A stretch of DNA of 64,000 nucleotides from Macrophomina tecta. Its lineage: Eukaryota; Ascomycota; Dothideomycetes; Botryosphaeriales; Botryosphaeriaceae. Position numbers and translations under genes: made by a program. Below, piece after piece: positions 45,541 to 58,900 of the stretch. The stretch's first letter is position 1. The number at the start of each line of letters is the position of its first letter. The stretch is from the NCBI GenBank assembly GCA_024180945.1, contig JAKSGN010000041.1, positions 1,240,001 through 1,304,000 on the forward strand, given 5' to 3'. Under the pieces are notes generated by a model, which was given only the letters and a program-made list of their open reading frames with translations, was not told where the DNA came from and searched no databases.

Positions 45541-46479
45541 TCTAGCATGTCGCAGGCTCTTTATTTGCCTAATAAAACCCGATTATTGACACAGCGCACC
45601 AGCCTCCCTCTAATCGGTACCGTCTAAAGTAGTTTGAAATATAATGTAACTAGCGGGCCTCTGCCTCTAAGAATCCAAACACCAAAGAGGGAGAAAACCT
45701 GTCGAGGGGGTTTTCCTTAAGTAGGTATAAGAAGAGGGTGAGAGCAAGTCGAACACGTAATAAGACTAAGCACTACGTGCGAAGGCTGTGTTACTAATAA
45801 TATACTAAATTATTATTGAAGAAATTAACCATGAAGGTTAAAGCTATCTAAGGAGTATAGTTTATATATAGGTAGAAAAGTATCTATAATCTAGTATTAC
45901 TAGATATCGCCGTAGCTATACTAGGTGACTATTACTCTATATAGCCCAGGCTCTTAAGGGCGATATATAGGTCTATAGAGAAAGGTTACGTACTAAGCTA
46001 CGTAATACGATCATTCTAGATAGAATTTCTTCGAAGGCTTCTTCTTTTTTCTTTCTATACTCCCGTAAAGGCTATATTATAATACTATTCTTTTCTTTAG
46101 AAATCTTCGGCCCAAAGATTCTTTTATCTATATATATTCTTTTACGGGCCTCTTACCTTTCTTTCTCTACCTATAAGTTTTTATTATAACTTTAAAACAT
46201 TTCTATTCTAACGATTCTAAGGTTATTCTTCGTTTAACTAAGTAATATCGTTCTATTCTTTCTCGTAAATGATAACTTCGCAATATTTTTTTAAATGGGG
46301 TAGAGATAGTTCCTTATACTAACTATTTAGAGCACGAGTCTAAATACGTAACATTACTAAATAATTCTAAGGTCTACGCGGCTTACCTTAAGGCTCGCCG
46401 GAAGAAGTACAATATCGCTAAGACGAGTAACTTAGGTTATAGGTTTCTTACTAGTTATTTCTTATTTTTTGCTAATCTT

Positions 46480-46929
46480 CTCTAGTAGATAAGCTTAACT
46501 GGGAATAAATGCGTTTAGAGGCTAAGAAAAGTACGATCTTTACTACCTTATAAACGGCGGCTACTAAGTTAGAGCGGTTACGTAGATAGTAGTACTTTCT
46601 AAAGAAGTATTATTCTTAAATAATTCGTATAGGGTTTAACTCTCTTAAGGAGCTAGAATGCTTCGAGATAGAGAATTCTTTCGGGGGCTCTTCTAATTCT
46701 AAAAATTCTAAGGGCTCTTTATTAAAATGGCTATATTATAAGTTAGTAGATTTTACTACGCCGTAGGCGGCTAAGTCGGCTAGCGAATCTAGGGCTAAGG
46801 TATAATCATCTTATTTTCCTGAGTCTATAAATTCTACCCGTTTATTTCTATTTATAATAAATTTAACGGTTCTTAAGGATTTTCTATTATTTTTATTCGG
46901 GGACGACCTCGTCTCTATAAAAGGTTAGG
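46480..46929 (+). pseudogene. RIP-damaged coiled-coil ORF antisense to the minus-strand Ty3 element
   Basis: Read on the plus strand from about ATG 46509, a frame with eight TAA/TAG stops at likely Gln/Trp codons runs to a final TAG at about 46929. Recognisable text includes AATKLERLRR, YFLKKYYS, IIRIGFNSLKELE and GDDLVSIKG. The basic, Leu-rich middle suggests a coiled coil. From memory it resembles small hypothetical proteins often predicted beside Ty3/gypsy elements in fungi; this was not checked. It lies just past the chromodomain end of the minus-strand element, on the opposite strand. Confidence 0.5.
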
Positions 46930-46939
46930 ATTTTAACAG

Positions 46940-49900
46940 TAAAATTCTATAATAAGGTCTAGGTATATATTATTCTTAGATATCTATTAGTTATTCTCGT
47001 TCCCGTATTCTTTCTATTTAACGAGATATTTAAGCTAATAACTAAACTGCTTATAGTCTAGAATCTTTTCGACTAGATACTAGTCTTCTTCGGCATTAGG
47101 GTTTTCTAGTATAATCTCTTTCTAAGTTTCTAGAATAGTAGTGTTTTTTAGTACTAGCTCGAGTATTACTACGTAAAAGATAGAATTTATCCGTGTATTA
47201 GATAATTTAAGTTAATACGTAACTTCTTCGAGTTTTTCTATAATTTTAAATAGACCGATTTTCTTAAAATCTAATTTATCGCTTAGTCACTTTAATTTAA
47301 TATTTTTTATAAGAAGGTATACTTTATTTCCCCTTTTAAGGTTTAGTACCGCCTAGTACCGTCTATTATAGTATTTAGACATTATAATTCATACGTATTT
47401 AAGGTTAAGACTAATAGCTTTATATAATTCTCTTAGCTACTTAGTCTTAAGAACGCCTTTTTAGGCTAATTTTCTACTTAGAATAGTCTCTCTATACGCG
47501 TCTAGTTTAAACCTATAGTTAGTAAAGAACGGGAATACGTTAGTTAACTCTTATTTAGCGCTATTATAGGCGAATTATACTATAGATAGCTATATAGCCT
47601 AGTTATTCTATAGATAGTTAATATAATAGTAGAGATATTATTCGAGAGTCTGGTTTATCCGTTCTATCTAGCCGTTAGTTTACGCGTATACTATTATAGA
47701 GAGTTTATTCTTTACTCTAAGTTAGCGTATAAGCGTTTACTAAAATTTAGATCTTATTAGCTTATTTCTATTTAAAACTAATACTTTTAGCATTCCGTAA
47801 TCCGCAAAGATATATTAGAGAAATATATAGACTAGCTATTCTATATTTAATACCTCGAGGTAGGGTAAGAAGTAAGTATACTTTATAAGTCTATTAATAA
47901 AGACTAGAATTAAGTTAAACTTAACTTCTATAAGCGGATTTCTAGACTCTAGTAGCTTCGTAATAAAGTCTAGCGTAATTAATTACTATAGTCATTCTAG
48001 TACTTCTAGAGGTTATAGATATCTATACGAAGTATATATAGTAGCTTTACTTTAGATATAAAGATTATATTATAAAACTATACGCTAGACTATCTTTCGT
48101 AATCCTAGAAAGTAGAAGTTTTATATAATTCTCTTAGTCGTTCTATTAATGCTCTAATATCTATACGCGGGTACTATATATATTTTCTTAATAAGTACTT
48201 CTCGTAGTCTTATTAGGATATAGATTAATTTTTTAAAGAGAAGCATTTCTTCTCTATCTTAAGCTATATATAGGTTATCTTTAAGTGTTAAAAGTTCCTA
48301 CGTAAAGAAGTCCTAAGCGTATACTTCTTAGATCTTCTAATACTATAGGTTTAACTTAATATAAAGTATTAGAAAAGACTATCTAGTAAGAATAAGTAAT
48401 CTATTACTTATCTACTATAATACTATAGGTTACGGCTTAATTCTTCTTTTTATATAGTCTACCCTTTTATTAAGCGTATTAGCAGTAGTGTTATCTATAT
48501 CTTTTCTATACGTAATCTTAAAGTTATAGGATACTAATTCTTATAACTAGCGAACTTATTATCGGTTTAGCTCCTTAGTTATAGTAAAGCGTATAAGATT
48601 CTAATAGTTATAATATACTATTATCTACTATTCGGCTTCTTTTAGGTAGTGTCTCTAGTACTTAAATACTAAGACGATAGCTAAGAGCTTCTTATCGTAA
48701 GTATTATAGTTAAGCTCTACCGGGGTAAACTTTCTTAAGTAGAACGCGATTAGGTGCTATTTATCTTACTCGTTAGGCTAGCTAAGATATACTTCTAGAG
48801 TAAATCCTAACGTATTAGTTTCTACTTTAATCGGTTTATTAGAATTATATATTTCTAAGATGAGTACTTCGTAAAATATCTTCTTTAGCGAATCGAAGGC
48901 TTACTACTAATTATCTTTCTATTAGAAGCTATACTCTTTCTAAGTAAATCGCGTTAAAGGTTTTATAATCTTTAAATAGTTCTAGATAAACTTTCTATAG
49001 AAGTTCGCGAATCTAAAAAAGGACTATACTTTCTTAATCGTCTTTAGTACTAGCTATTCTCTAATAGAATCTAGTTTTAAGTTATCTATACTAATATATC
49101 TAGGAGTAATAATAAAGTCTAAGAATTCTATTCTTTATACGTGCTACTCGCACTTATTAGGTGCGATAGTTAGATTCTTAGCTTAGAGGACTTCTAGGAC
49201 TTTTTTAATATACTTCTTATATTTCTTAAGTATTTCTAAGAAGATAAGGATATCGTTAAGGTAAGCTAGGTAGAAGATATCTAAGTATTTATATAGTATA
49301 TTATTAATGAGCGACTAGAATATTACTAGTACATTAATAAACCTAAATAGTATTATCGTATACTTATAGAGTTCTAGTCTTATTTTAAAGATTATTTTCT
49401 ATTCTTTCTCTTCTTTAATTCTAACTAGGTAATAACCCTCCCTAAGATCTAGTTTTATAAAGTACTTTATATTTCCTAACTTATTCTAGAGCTTATTAAT
49501 ACGTAGAAGTAGATATTAGTTCTTAATCGTAATATCGTTAAGTTATCGATAGTTGACGTAAAGGCGTAACTTACTATTCTTTTTAGAAATAAAGAGGATT
49601 AGATATTCGGCTAATAATATTAATAGCTAAATATATTCTTATTTAAAGTTCTTTTTAATATATTTCTTTAAAGCCTTTATTTTCTTCTTTAATAAGAAGT
49701 AGATAGGCTTATAAGCCGATTTCGTTTCTAGCTTAAGCGAAATCTTATAGTTCTATAGTTAATATTTAGGTAAGTCTCCCTTTCCTCTTTCTTAGTAAAT
49801 AGTAACTAAGTTCTAATATTTTTCGGGTATCGTTTCTATTTTTAGAATTAGAGATATTTCTTATAGTTACTACTATATTTCTAAACTATTATATTATTCT

Positions 49901-52750
49901 CTTTTAATTCTCGTAGGATTATTTTCTTTAATAGAAGTTAGATAGTTTTTATTTCTTAGTCTTTTTCGTTAGGCCCTAGCTAGTACTCTCTATTATACTA
50001 CCGGTAAGAGTTTAATATATATAAGGTAAACCTATTATTCTTAGCATTGTATACGCCTAAATACCTCTCTTAAGATTATCTAGACGTCTACGAAAAATTC
50101 TAGAGCTACTAATTACTTTCGCGAAGCCTTATTCTTAGCCTTATACTTTCTCCACGTAGTTTTTCGTAATAAGTATTATACCTAATTTTTAGAAATATTT
50201 AACTCGGTAGGGCTTACTCCACTTAAGGCGCTATATTTTATCGAGAAGGCGGCGCTTTATATGCTATAGTTCTAGTTCTATCTTAGGCCTTTCTTAAGGT
50301 TATTATTAATACTATCGATGCTAGGTCTTATACTATTATTAGAGTCTTACGCTTCTTCTAATAATTTAAGGGTATTATTTTACTTAGTAGGGTTTATTTC
50401 TATAATAGAATTATATTTTACTAAGAAGGCTTCGTCTTCTACATCGTAGTCCTAGTTCTAACTTATACTATTATTAGAGTCGCCTATATAGTTACTATAT
50501 TTAGGCTTTATACTAGCTACTTCCTAATTTATAATAGATAAGAGTCGCTATAGGATATTTATTAACCCGTTTTCTATACGTAAACTAAATTTTTATAGAA
50601 GGTTATTAATCTCTTTTTAGAAGACTATCTCATCTTCTTTACTAAAGTCGAAGATAGGTTTCTATATTTAGATTTAGAGTATACCTAGAATAATATTATA
50701 CTTAAAAATACGTTAGATATTAAGAGAGATCTATTTCTAATAGTTCTTAATTTAGAGAGTTACTTTCTTTATTTCTATCTTTACCTAGTTTTCTTCGTAG
50801 ACTAAGCTTTTTCTATTAAATTTACTAAGCGGATATAGCTCTTTTTTCTTTTAATATAGAATCTTATATTATTCTATAAACTTATTATATATAAAGTTTT
50901 CGCTTAATTTTATATCGATTAGTATCGAGATAGGACATTCGTTAAGCATTTCTTTTATTTTAAATTATCTCTAAAGATTTAGTCTAGTAAGAATTTCTGT
51001 ATTCGATATATATAATACTATATAAAGAAACCTAGACTATAGCCCCTAGATTAATTCTAATACTATAGGGCCGTCTAGTTTTTTAGCTTTAGATAGCTAT
51101 AGACTTTACTATATATATAGTCCTTCTATTTATTAACTTAAAGGTATGCTTACTTTTAGTCGGTCTATTTATTAGTATATAACTATTTTCGCTAGTAGAC
51201 TATATTCTTTCGCACCTAGTATCGGAAGGTTAGTATATTAAGTTTCTTATTCGGTATCTACTAAAGTATATAGTTCTAGATAGTTATCGTACTATACTAA
51301 TAAAGAATCCTTACTAATTCTCGAAGAAAGTCATAGTTTATTTACTATTAAGTAGTTATTTCTTACTAATAAAGTATTACGAGCGTGGTTTTCTTTATAA
51401 TAATAAGTTTATACTTCTTTCTATCTTACTTAATTCGGGTTTTCTAGAGGGTTTCTTAGCGCTATATCTATAGTATCGTAAGGGCTAATCCTCTCTTATA
51501 GGAAATCTAGATTACCTAGGCGAGTTAGTTATTCTTATTCGTTATTTCTACGTTAATTCTATACTTAGCTATAAGGTGCTTAAGTTTCGGAAGAGCTATA
51601 GAATTTAGTATAGCTTTTACTTTATTATTTATTAAGTTATATAGTTCTTTAGTCTCGCTATTCACGAGCTTCTCGTCTAAGAAAAAGCTATTAATAATAT
51701 TATTAGTCTTAATAACTTCTTCGTTCCTAGTTATTATACCGAATTATTAAGGTTTATAGGGGTACTATTCCGATATATCTTTACTACTTTAGTATATCTA
51801 GTAGTTATTGTCGTAGTAGGCTATCTAGTATAGCGTATCGTAGTTATCTTAGCGGGATATAACCGATACTTCGCGCTAGGCACTCGAGGTTTACTTTCTA
51901 TCTTTCTTATTACGAGGGTTCTACGGGCACTTAGAAGAAAAGTACTTATTACTACTATAGATTATATAGAGTTAATCTTTATAGTACTATTTCTACTCGT
52001 CCGTCTAGTTCGGGTTAGATTCTCTAGACTTTTTATTATTATTTCGACTGTTATTATTCTTCTTCTTAGAATTCTATCTATTAGCTACGTTAAGGGCTAT
52101 AGCGTCTTCGCCTTTAAGGGTTATTCTTTCTCGACGAGGCTTTAAGATATTAGTTTATTAGAAACCTATCTTCTATTTATATATACGACCGTTAATCTAA
52201 GATGTAAGGTCTACTATCTTCTAAAAGATAGACGAATATTTATAGATAATTATATTCTTCTTAACTTCTTTCTTTAGACCTTTATAGAAGAGGTCGCGGA
52301 GAGTCTTATTTAACTATTTAAGGTAGACTATAAGCTATTAAAACTTAGTTATATAGATAGCTATAGATTCTAGTTATTTAATAGTTATAATATTATTAGA
52401 GGCTTTACGGACTTTATCTTAATTATTAAAAGTAGCCCTAAGATTATCTATAAATCCCGTATAGATACTAAAGATTTTCTTAGTCTTTTCTCGTTTCTTT
52501 TTAAGAGAGTATTCGTTAGCTAGATAGTCGCGAAGGTATAGTTTTATTTATACCTCTATCGTTTCTCTAAGATAGGTTAATGCGAAGAGTACTTCCTTAG
52601 CGTCGCTATTAAATTACGCTTAATTAAACTAGAGGTAGCGTTATATCTAAAGTAAAAAGAATTAGAGCTTCTTTCTATTTCTATCGAACTTCTTAGATAC
52701 TACTACTTTAAACTTAGTAGTGCTTCGCTTTGTCGTATACTCGAATAGTT
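46940..52750 (-). mobile_element. Ty3/gypsy chromovirus remnant, minus strand, RIP-inactivated
   Basis: Conceptual reading of the minus strand, ignoring stops, gives the order gag, RT, integrase, chromodomain. Gag (about 52.65-52.1 kb) shows DAKEVLFALTYLRE and YLANEYSLKKKREKTKKIF. RT (about 49.65-49.2 kb) shows KLRLYVNYR, YFIKLDLREGYY and AYLNDILIF; the catalytic YLDD has become YLND by a G-to-A change. Integrase (about 47.7-47.64 kb) shows TNG-IERINQTLE. A chromodomain-like tail (about 47.1-46.95 kb) shows YLVEKILDYKQ. I could not find a convincing LTR pair, so the ends are approximate. Nothing here can make active protein. Confidence 0.8.
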
Positions 52751-53392
52751 AAGCGTTTTAAGTCTTTAGCTCTTTAATAAGTATTAAATATTAATAAGTA
52801 AGCTTGTATAAGCGTAGCTTATTAATATATTACCTTAGGTATTAATATACTACCTAAGGTACATAACGAATATACCTCGGAGTTATAGCAGTAGTAAACT
52901 ATAGTAGTAAACCACGGTAGCAAACTGAGGTAGTAAAATTCGCCACTCCACTTTACTAACTAATAACTAAACGGGTATAGCCCCTACTAAAATTCCTTTT
53001 ATATATTATAAAAATTCAATCATTTCTAGTTATTACGATATAAAAATTATATAAAATAGATAAGGATTAGGGCTAGAATCTTATTTCTTATAAATCACCC
53101 TCGTTGGATTTCTAATACGGTATATCTAGAAGGATCTACTTATATAAGAAATAAGTATATATAAGGAGCTCTAGATAGCACTATAGTTTCATTCTTCAAG
53201 ACGCGTAATACTAATAAACGGGATATAAGCTAATAAAAGCTTTATTCTATCTTTTACCTCTTCTCTTATCTTTCTTTATTAAATCTCCTACCTATTCTTT
53301 CTTCTAGAGAGTTATCTCCTTCCGATTGCTTACTAGGCTGTATTATTTATAATATAGCTTAGTAATCCTCCACCCAAGCCTCACTGCTTTAT

Positions 53393-53405
53393 AGGTTATA
53401 AGCCC
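53393..53405 (+). other. Putative primer-binding site of the Ty1/copia element
   Basis: AGGTTATAAGCCC matches, with one RIP-type change, the half-tRNA initiator-Met primer site usual in fungal copia elements. It implies that the 5' LTR ends just before 53393. A TATA-like TATATAAGG about 230 bp upstream (53156-53164) would then lie in the LTR. The 3' LTR is outside the window, so this is not confirmed. Confidence 0.5.
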
Positions 53406-54932
53406 GGAGGACTAGAGAGATAAACTACTCTAAGAGAAAGTATTACCTATTCCGGCAATACGATTACCGAAAATAGGAATCACTTTATTTTTTAATAGGT
53501 ACTCGTGGCCTATAAAGTCCCTGCCTGGCCGTACCTAAGTAATTAGGACAAATACGGTTACTAGTAGTATAAAATCCCTAAGGGAACCTACTAGCAACGG
53601 GCATTTACTAATAGGCGTTAACGTTATAAGGATATTAACTCGGCGTGGTTAATATAAGCCTTATAGCGCGTCTCCCACCTATTAAAGCAATCAAATATTT
53701 AAAAGAAAAGAGGAGGAATTTATAAGAAACCCCTAAAACCCCTAAAAGGCTATAGGCTTTATTTAAACCTCTAGAGTTTATTATAAAGACCTAAGCCTAT
53801 TAGGACCTTATAAAAGGCCTAGAGTATATTATTCTAAGTCCTAGCCCTAAGGGGACTTAAGAATAATAAGTTATTAATTATATTTAGCCTTAGGACAGTT
53901 GGACCTAAGGACTAAAATATTTATTATAAGCCGAACTTAAGTCCGTTATAAACGAGACTTCGGTATTACTTAGTACTATTATAAGGCTTATATTTTGCCT
54001 ATAAATAGTGCTAAAATTATTATTAAATAGGCCGAGAAGAAAATCTTTTCTCTTAGCTAACTTATTCTTATTAGCCTTTAATCTATTATAAGGCTAATAA
54101 AATTACTTTATAGCTCTATCCTTTTAAGGAGATTTAGGATAAGAAGCTATTCTAATAGATATAAGACCTACGCGTTCTAGGAAAAGGGGGAACTCCTAGT
54201 ATATAAGACGTAAGGCATTCTATAAAGAACTAATTAAGTATTTAATTAGATTCGTTATAAGGGGGTTTATATATCTATAAAATGACCGATTTTATACTTA
54301 AAATCCCTAAGCTCCAAGGGAGCTCTAACTAGGATTTATAGTCTATTAGAATAGAATCTATTCTAATAGAAAAAGATTATTATAATATAATAACCTCTAC
54401 GGCAACCGAACTAAGTCCTACCGAGGCTAAGCAAGCTTCTAAAGCATCCGCTTTAATTAAATTAAGCCTTGGTAACGGCCCTTTATTATAAACCAAGGGT
54501 ATAAGGGATTCTAGAGAATTATAGACGGCTCTAAAGAACCTATACGAGCCGCACGGCTTTAGTAGCGAGTTCCTTATTATAAAGGAACTAATTAACACTA
54601 CGCTAGCCGGAAAAAAGGGAAATCTAGAAGCGTATTTATAAGAAATAAAGCGCTTAACTAATACCCTTATCTCTAGGGATATCCGGTTGCTAGATAAATT
54701 TATAGCCAGTTTAGTATTAAGTAATCTATCTAAGGATTACGAGCAAACCGTAGCTATAATTATATAGTAAATTCGATCTTCTAATAACCTAGTATTAGAA
54801 GATATCTTTGTATAACTAACGGACGAAGGGCACCGGCTTAAAGGCACTAGAACCTTTAATAAACTGGAAGATAAAGACGTAGAAATATCTCTTAATACGT
54901 CTAAATTTAATAAAAAAGGCCCTAAAGCTAAG

Positions 54933-54974
54933 TGTCCGTAGTATAATAAATCCGGCTATAAGAAAGATAAATGC
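54933..54974 (+). other. Degraded CCHC zinc knuckle in copia gag
   Basis: The spacing C-x2-C-x4-H-x4-C is kept exactly, but the second Cys codon reads TAT and the His codon reads TAT. Both are single transitions of RIP type. This shows directly that the domain once existed and how it was lost. Confidence 0.75.
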
Positions 54975-55726
54975 TAGGTAAAGTATCCGTATCTAAAGCC
55001 GGATAATAATAATAAAAAGAATAGTTATAATAAGCAGTCCGTAAATAATACGGATAATAATAAGGAAGACGATTCTAAATTAGAATTAAGTCTTATAACT
55101 AAAGAATCCCTTAAGGAATATATCCTTAATACTAAGAATAGTAAGCCTTAGATTCTAGATTCCGAAGCTACTATATACGTTTATACTTATCCGAATCTAT
55201 TTAAGGAGTTAAATGATACTCCTATAGCTATTAAATAGGGCGAGGGCGATAGCCAAATTAAGGCTAAGGGAGTAGGTTATATAAATATCTACTTCCTAAA
55301 TACTAATAAAAAAGCCCGTATAAACGATGTTCTATTAGTCCTAGAAATAGGAGTTAACCTACTTTCTCTTACTAAGATAGTAGAGAAAGGCTTTAAGGTT
55401 AATTTTAAGCTAAATCTATTTAAGATCTATTACCCTAGTAATAAGTTATTTACTAGGGGAATTTATATAAATAGCTTGCCTATTTTAAATCCTAAATATC
55501 CGGACTATGCTACGGGTAATATTAAGCCCGTATATAATACTATATAGTATAAGCGTCTCGGGCATATTAGAAATAAAGCCCTCGAATACCTTCCTAAGGT
55601 TATAGAAGGAACTGCCCTAGAAAATAATAATAGTCTAAAAATAAAAGACTATAAAGTCTATATTAAATCTAAGATAACTAGGAATATAAGTAAGGTTTCT
55701 AGTACTAAAGCTAAGGACTATTTAGA

Positions 55727-55731
55727 GACCG
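55727..55731. repeat. Left 5-bp target duplication (GACCG) of the nested Ty3 element
   Basis: GACCG occurs immediately before the left LTR and again immediately after the right LTR at 62901-62905. Five bases is the normal duplication length for Ty3/gypsy integration. Confidence 0.9.
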
Positions 55732-55924
55732 TATTAGAATAATAGACCCTAGTATACCCTTAGGGTACTTATACCGTGCGTTTTATGTACTTATTACGTG
55801 CTACGCACGGGCCCCTAGTATATAACGCCACTAAGGGGTAAATCCTACACTACTAAGAATTCGTATCTAAGAATATACGACTCTTTTAAAGGCTCCTTAC
55901 TTATAACTAGCCTATTTACTTATA
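55732..55924 (+). repeat. Left LTR of the nested Ty3/gypsy element
   Basis: This 193-bp repeat matches 62708-62900 over its whole length, differing mainly by transitions of RIP type. It opens TATTAGAATAATAG where the right copy opens TGTTAGAATAATAG, so the terminal TG has become TA here. Both copies end CTATTTACTTATA, presumably from a terminal CA. Confidence 0.92.
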
Positions 55925-58900
55925 ATTAAATCCTTCTTAATTTCTTTCGGAAAAGCAGTCAGCCTTAAAGAGCTATATATAATAATTTTGATAAAAAGAA
56001 CGATTTTACGATAATAGAAATAAGAAACCAACAAAGCTATTTAAATATTCGAGGTGAACGAATAGAAATAGGCTTATTAACCCCTAAAGGCTATTAAATG
56101 CTAATCGTTAATAGAAGCGCCTAGGGCGTTAAATGCCTAATAGGCGACGCGGCTGAACTAGAAGCGCCTATAGCTATCGACGAACTATAACGCTTACGTA
56201 GCGTACCTATAGAAGGTATACTAGAAGCCGAGCTCCTAGAATACCTTAACCGTATTAAGGTTCTATAATAGCTACAAGCGGCCCTTAACAACGAACTATT
56301 TATTATTTCTATACCGAACGCAGGCGAAACGTATACGGAAAGTAAGATAGACGATAGCGAAAAGCGACTCGACCTCCTCGTAAAAAACTTATCTCTAAAA
56401 CTCGAAGGCCTTACTTAGGGCTCATACGACTTATAAATAAATACGGTAGAGATACGTTTCAGCGTATACTAGGCGGATAAGAACTACCTTAGAAGAACCC
56501 TCTAGGCTACTAAAGAACTATCTAAATATAAGACCCTCTCCTAGCACGTTTAAAGACGTCTAATAAACTAGAAGAAACTAGTACTACTCTAGTAAAAGTT
56601 TAAGACATTAGTATAGAATTATATTTGTAATTCTATCGTCTACCGCCTTAATAACGCTATTAGTTATTATACTACAGTAATAAAGAAGGGCTAGAAGTTC
56701 ATAGAATTCTATGCCTAAATAAAGACGTACGAGGACAAATTTACGTATTAAATTTAGAACGTAGATTACCGTATTAACTAGATTTACTCTCGGCTTTTAC
56801 TATCTATATATACGGAGCTCGTACGCTAGTCCTTCCTTACTAGGGTATAGGTAGAAGAGGATTTAGTAGCTAAAATCTAACGCGTTAAGCAAACGCTAGA
56901 GGTAACAAGGCCCTATAAAAAGAGCGAGGATAGATAATAGTTATAGAAAACTAAGCGCCCTTTTACTATCTCTAGCCTAGGATGCAACGGTTCCTATAAG
57001 GGTTTTAGAAATAATAAGAAGGCTAAAAGAGACTAAAGATCCGAAGCTTTAGCTCTTCTAAAGAACGTAGGCGATTTATATAGGTCTAGCACCCCGAACG
57101 TAGGCGAAAAGTAGGCCAAAGGCCACGCTAACTAGGTGAACTATAAAGATAAGCAAGGCTCGGAAAAAGAAAAGCCCTAATCGCTTTTCTCTTCTCTTTA
57201 CGGTTAGGGCCTTAAACGGGAGGTAGTTTAAAACGTATAGAAATTATCGCTTCGATAGAAACCCTATCCGGTCCTACTAAAATTCGAGTATTAATAGATT
57301 ATAGTTATAACCTAAACCTCATATCCCTTAAATGCGTAGAGCGACTTACCTTATAAAATATATAAGCTAGTACTAGGCCGTCTACCCGTCTTCTTAATAA
57401 TACTACTGTTACGTTGTACGACTCTTATTATATAGGGGTTACCACGTGCGACCCGGGGGGCGCTACGCGTACTACTAAATCCTAACCTTACTAGAGTGGC
57501 TCGTTTACGGGCTACGATACTATACTTAGTATACCCTAGCTTAGGGCTACCAAGCCGGTTATTAATTTTAGAAGAAGAACGTTTTACTAGAGTATAAACT
57601 CGCTAGAGTATATATATCTAGTAAGCGCTACTAAATTATTCTAGAACTTAGAACTAGAAAAGCCTATTTACTTTCTTTAGCCGTCCGACTACTAGCTCTC
57701 GCCTACGGGTAACCTAGAAAGTTAAAAAAATAACTTCGACTCTTTCGTAGCCCTCTTGCGGGCGGAAAGCATGCTAAACGCACGCGAGAAGTAGGGTAGA
57801 GATAACTAAAATTTAAAAGAGCTTTTATCTAACTAAACTCTCTTCTACCTACGGGGGCTGCACTCCTGTATTTAAAGAGTATGCGAACCGTATAAGAAAC
57901 TTACTAGTTTAGTAGATGTACTACTAGCTAAAATAGCTAAGGAGGTCTACGACGAGATTCCGAATACTTATAGAAAGTACTTAGATGTATTTTTAGATAA
58001 ATAAGCTACTAAGCTATCGTAATATACTAAGTTCGATTATACTATTAATCTCGTTATAGGTTCTAAGCTACCGTTAATACCCCTATATAGACTCTTCTAA
58101 TCCGAACTACGGATCCTTAGGGAATACATTAATAAGGCCTTAAAACGGGGATGGATTAGGTATAGTAAATCGCCTACGGGCGCGCCTATTCTCTTTACCC
58201 CTAAGGTAGACGGCACCATACGGTTATACGTAGATTATAGGGGCCTAAATAAGATTATAGTTAAAAATAGCTATTTTATACTACTAGTAGGCGAGCTGCT
58301 AGACCGCCTAAGCACTATAAAGATCTTTACTAAACTAGACCTACGCGATACTTATTACCGAATCCGTATAAAGGAAGGTAATAAGTGGAAAATAGTATTT
58401 AAAACGCGTTACGGGTATTACGAGTACCTAGTTATACTATTTAGCTTAACCAACACACCCGTAATCTTTTAGTTGTATATCTATCGAGCTCTAGGAGGCC
58501 TAGTAGACATAATTTACGTAGTATACTTAGATAATATACTTATATACTTAGCGGATAAGTCTTAGCATGTCGAGTACGTTAAACGTATTCTTTAAAGATT
58601 ACATAATTAAAACCTCTACGTAAAACCGTCTAAATATAGCTTTTATATAAAGTACGTTAAGTTCCTAGGCTTTATTATTACCCCCTAGGGGGTTATTATA
58701 GACCCCGTAAGAGTCGAAGCCATTAAGGACTAGCCGAAGCCGTAAAGCTATCGTAATATTTAGGTTTTTCTAGGCTTTGCTAACTTCTACAGGCGCTTTA
58801 TATAGAATTACTCTATAGTAGTTTAACTACTAACTAGCTTACTAAAAGAAGCAGCCTAAGATCCTAATCTAAGAGCTAAACGAGCGCCGAAAAAGAAGCT

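Noticed and set aside
45640..45795. Possible LTR (TGTAAC...GTTACTA) at the left edge of the AT-rich block
   Set aside because: Its ends look LTR-like, but no second copy, adjacent purine tract or target duplication was found.
54380..54598. 72-codon minus-strand frame
   Set aside because: It is antisense to the copia gag, which reads coherently on the plus strand.
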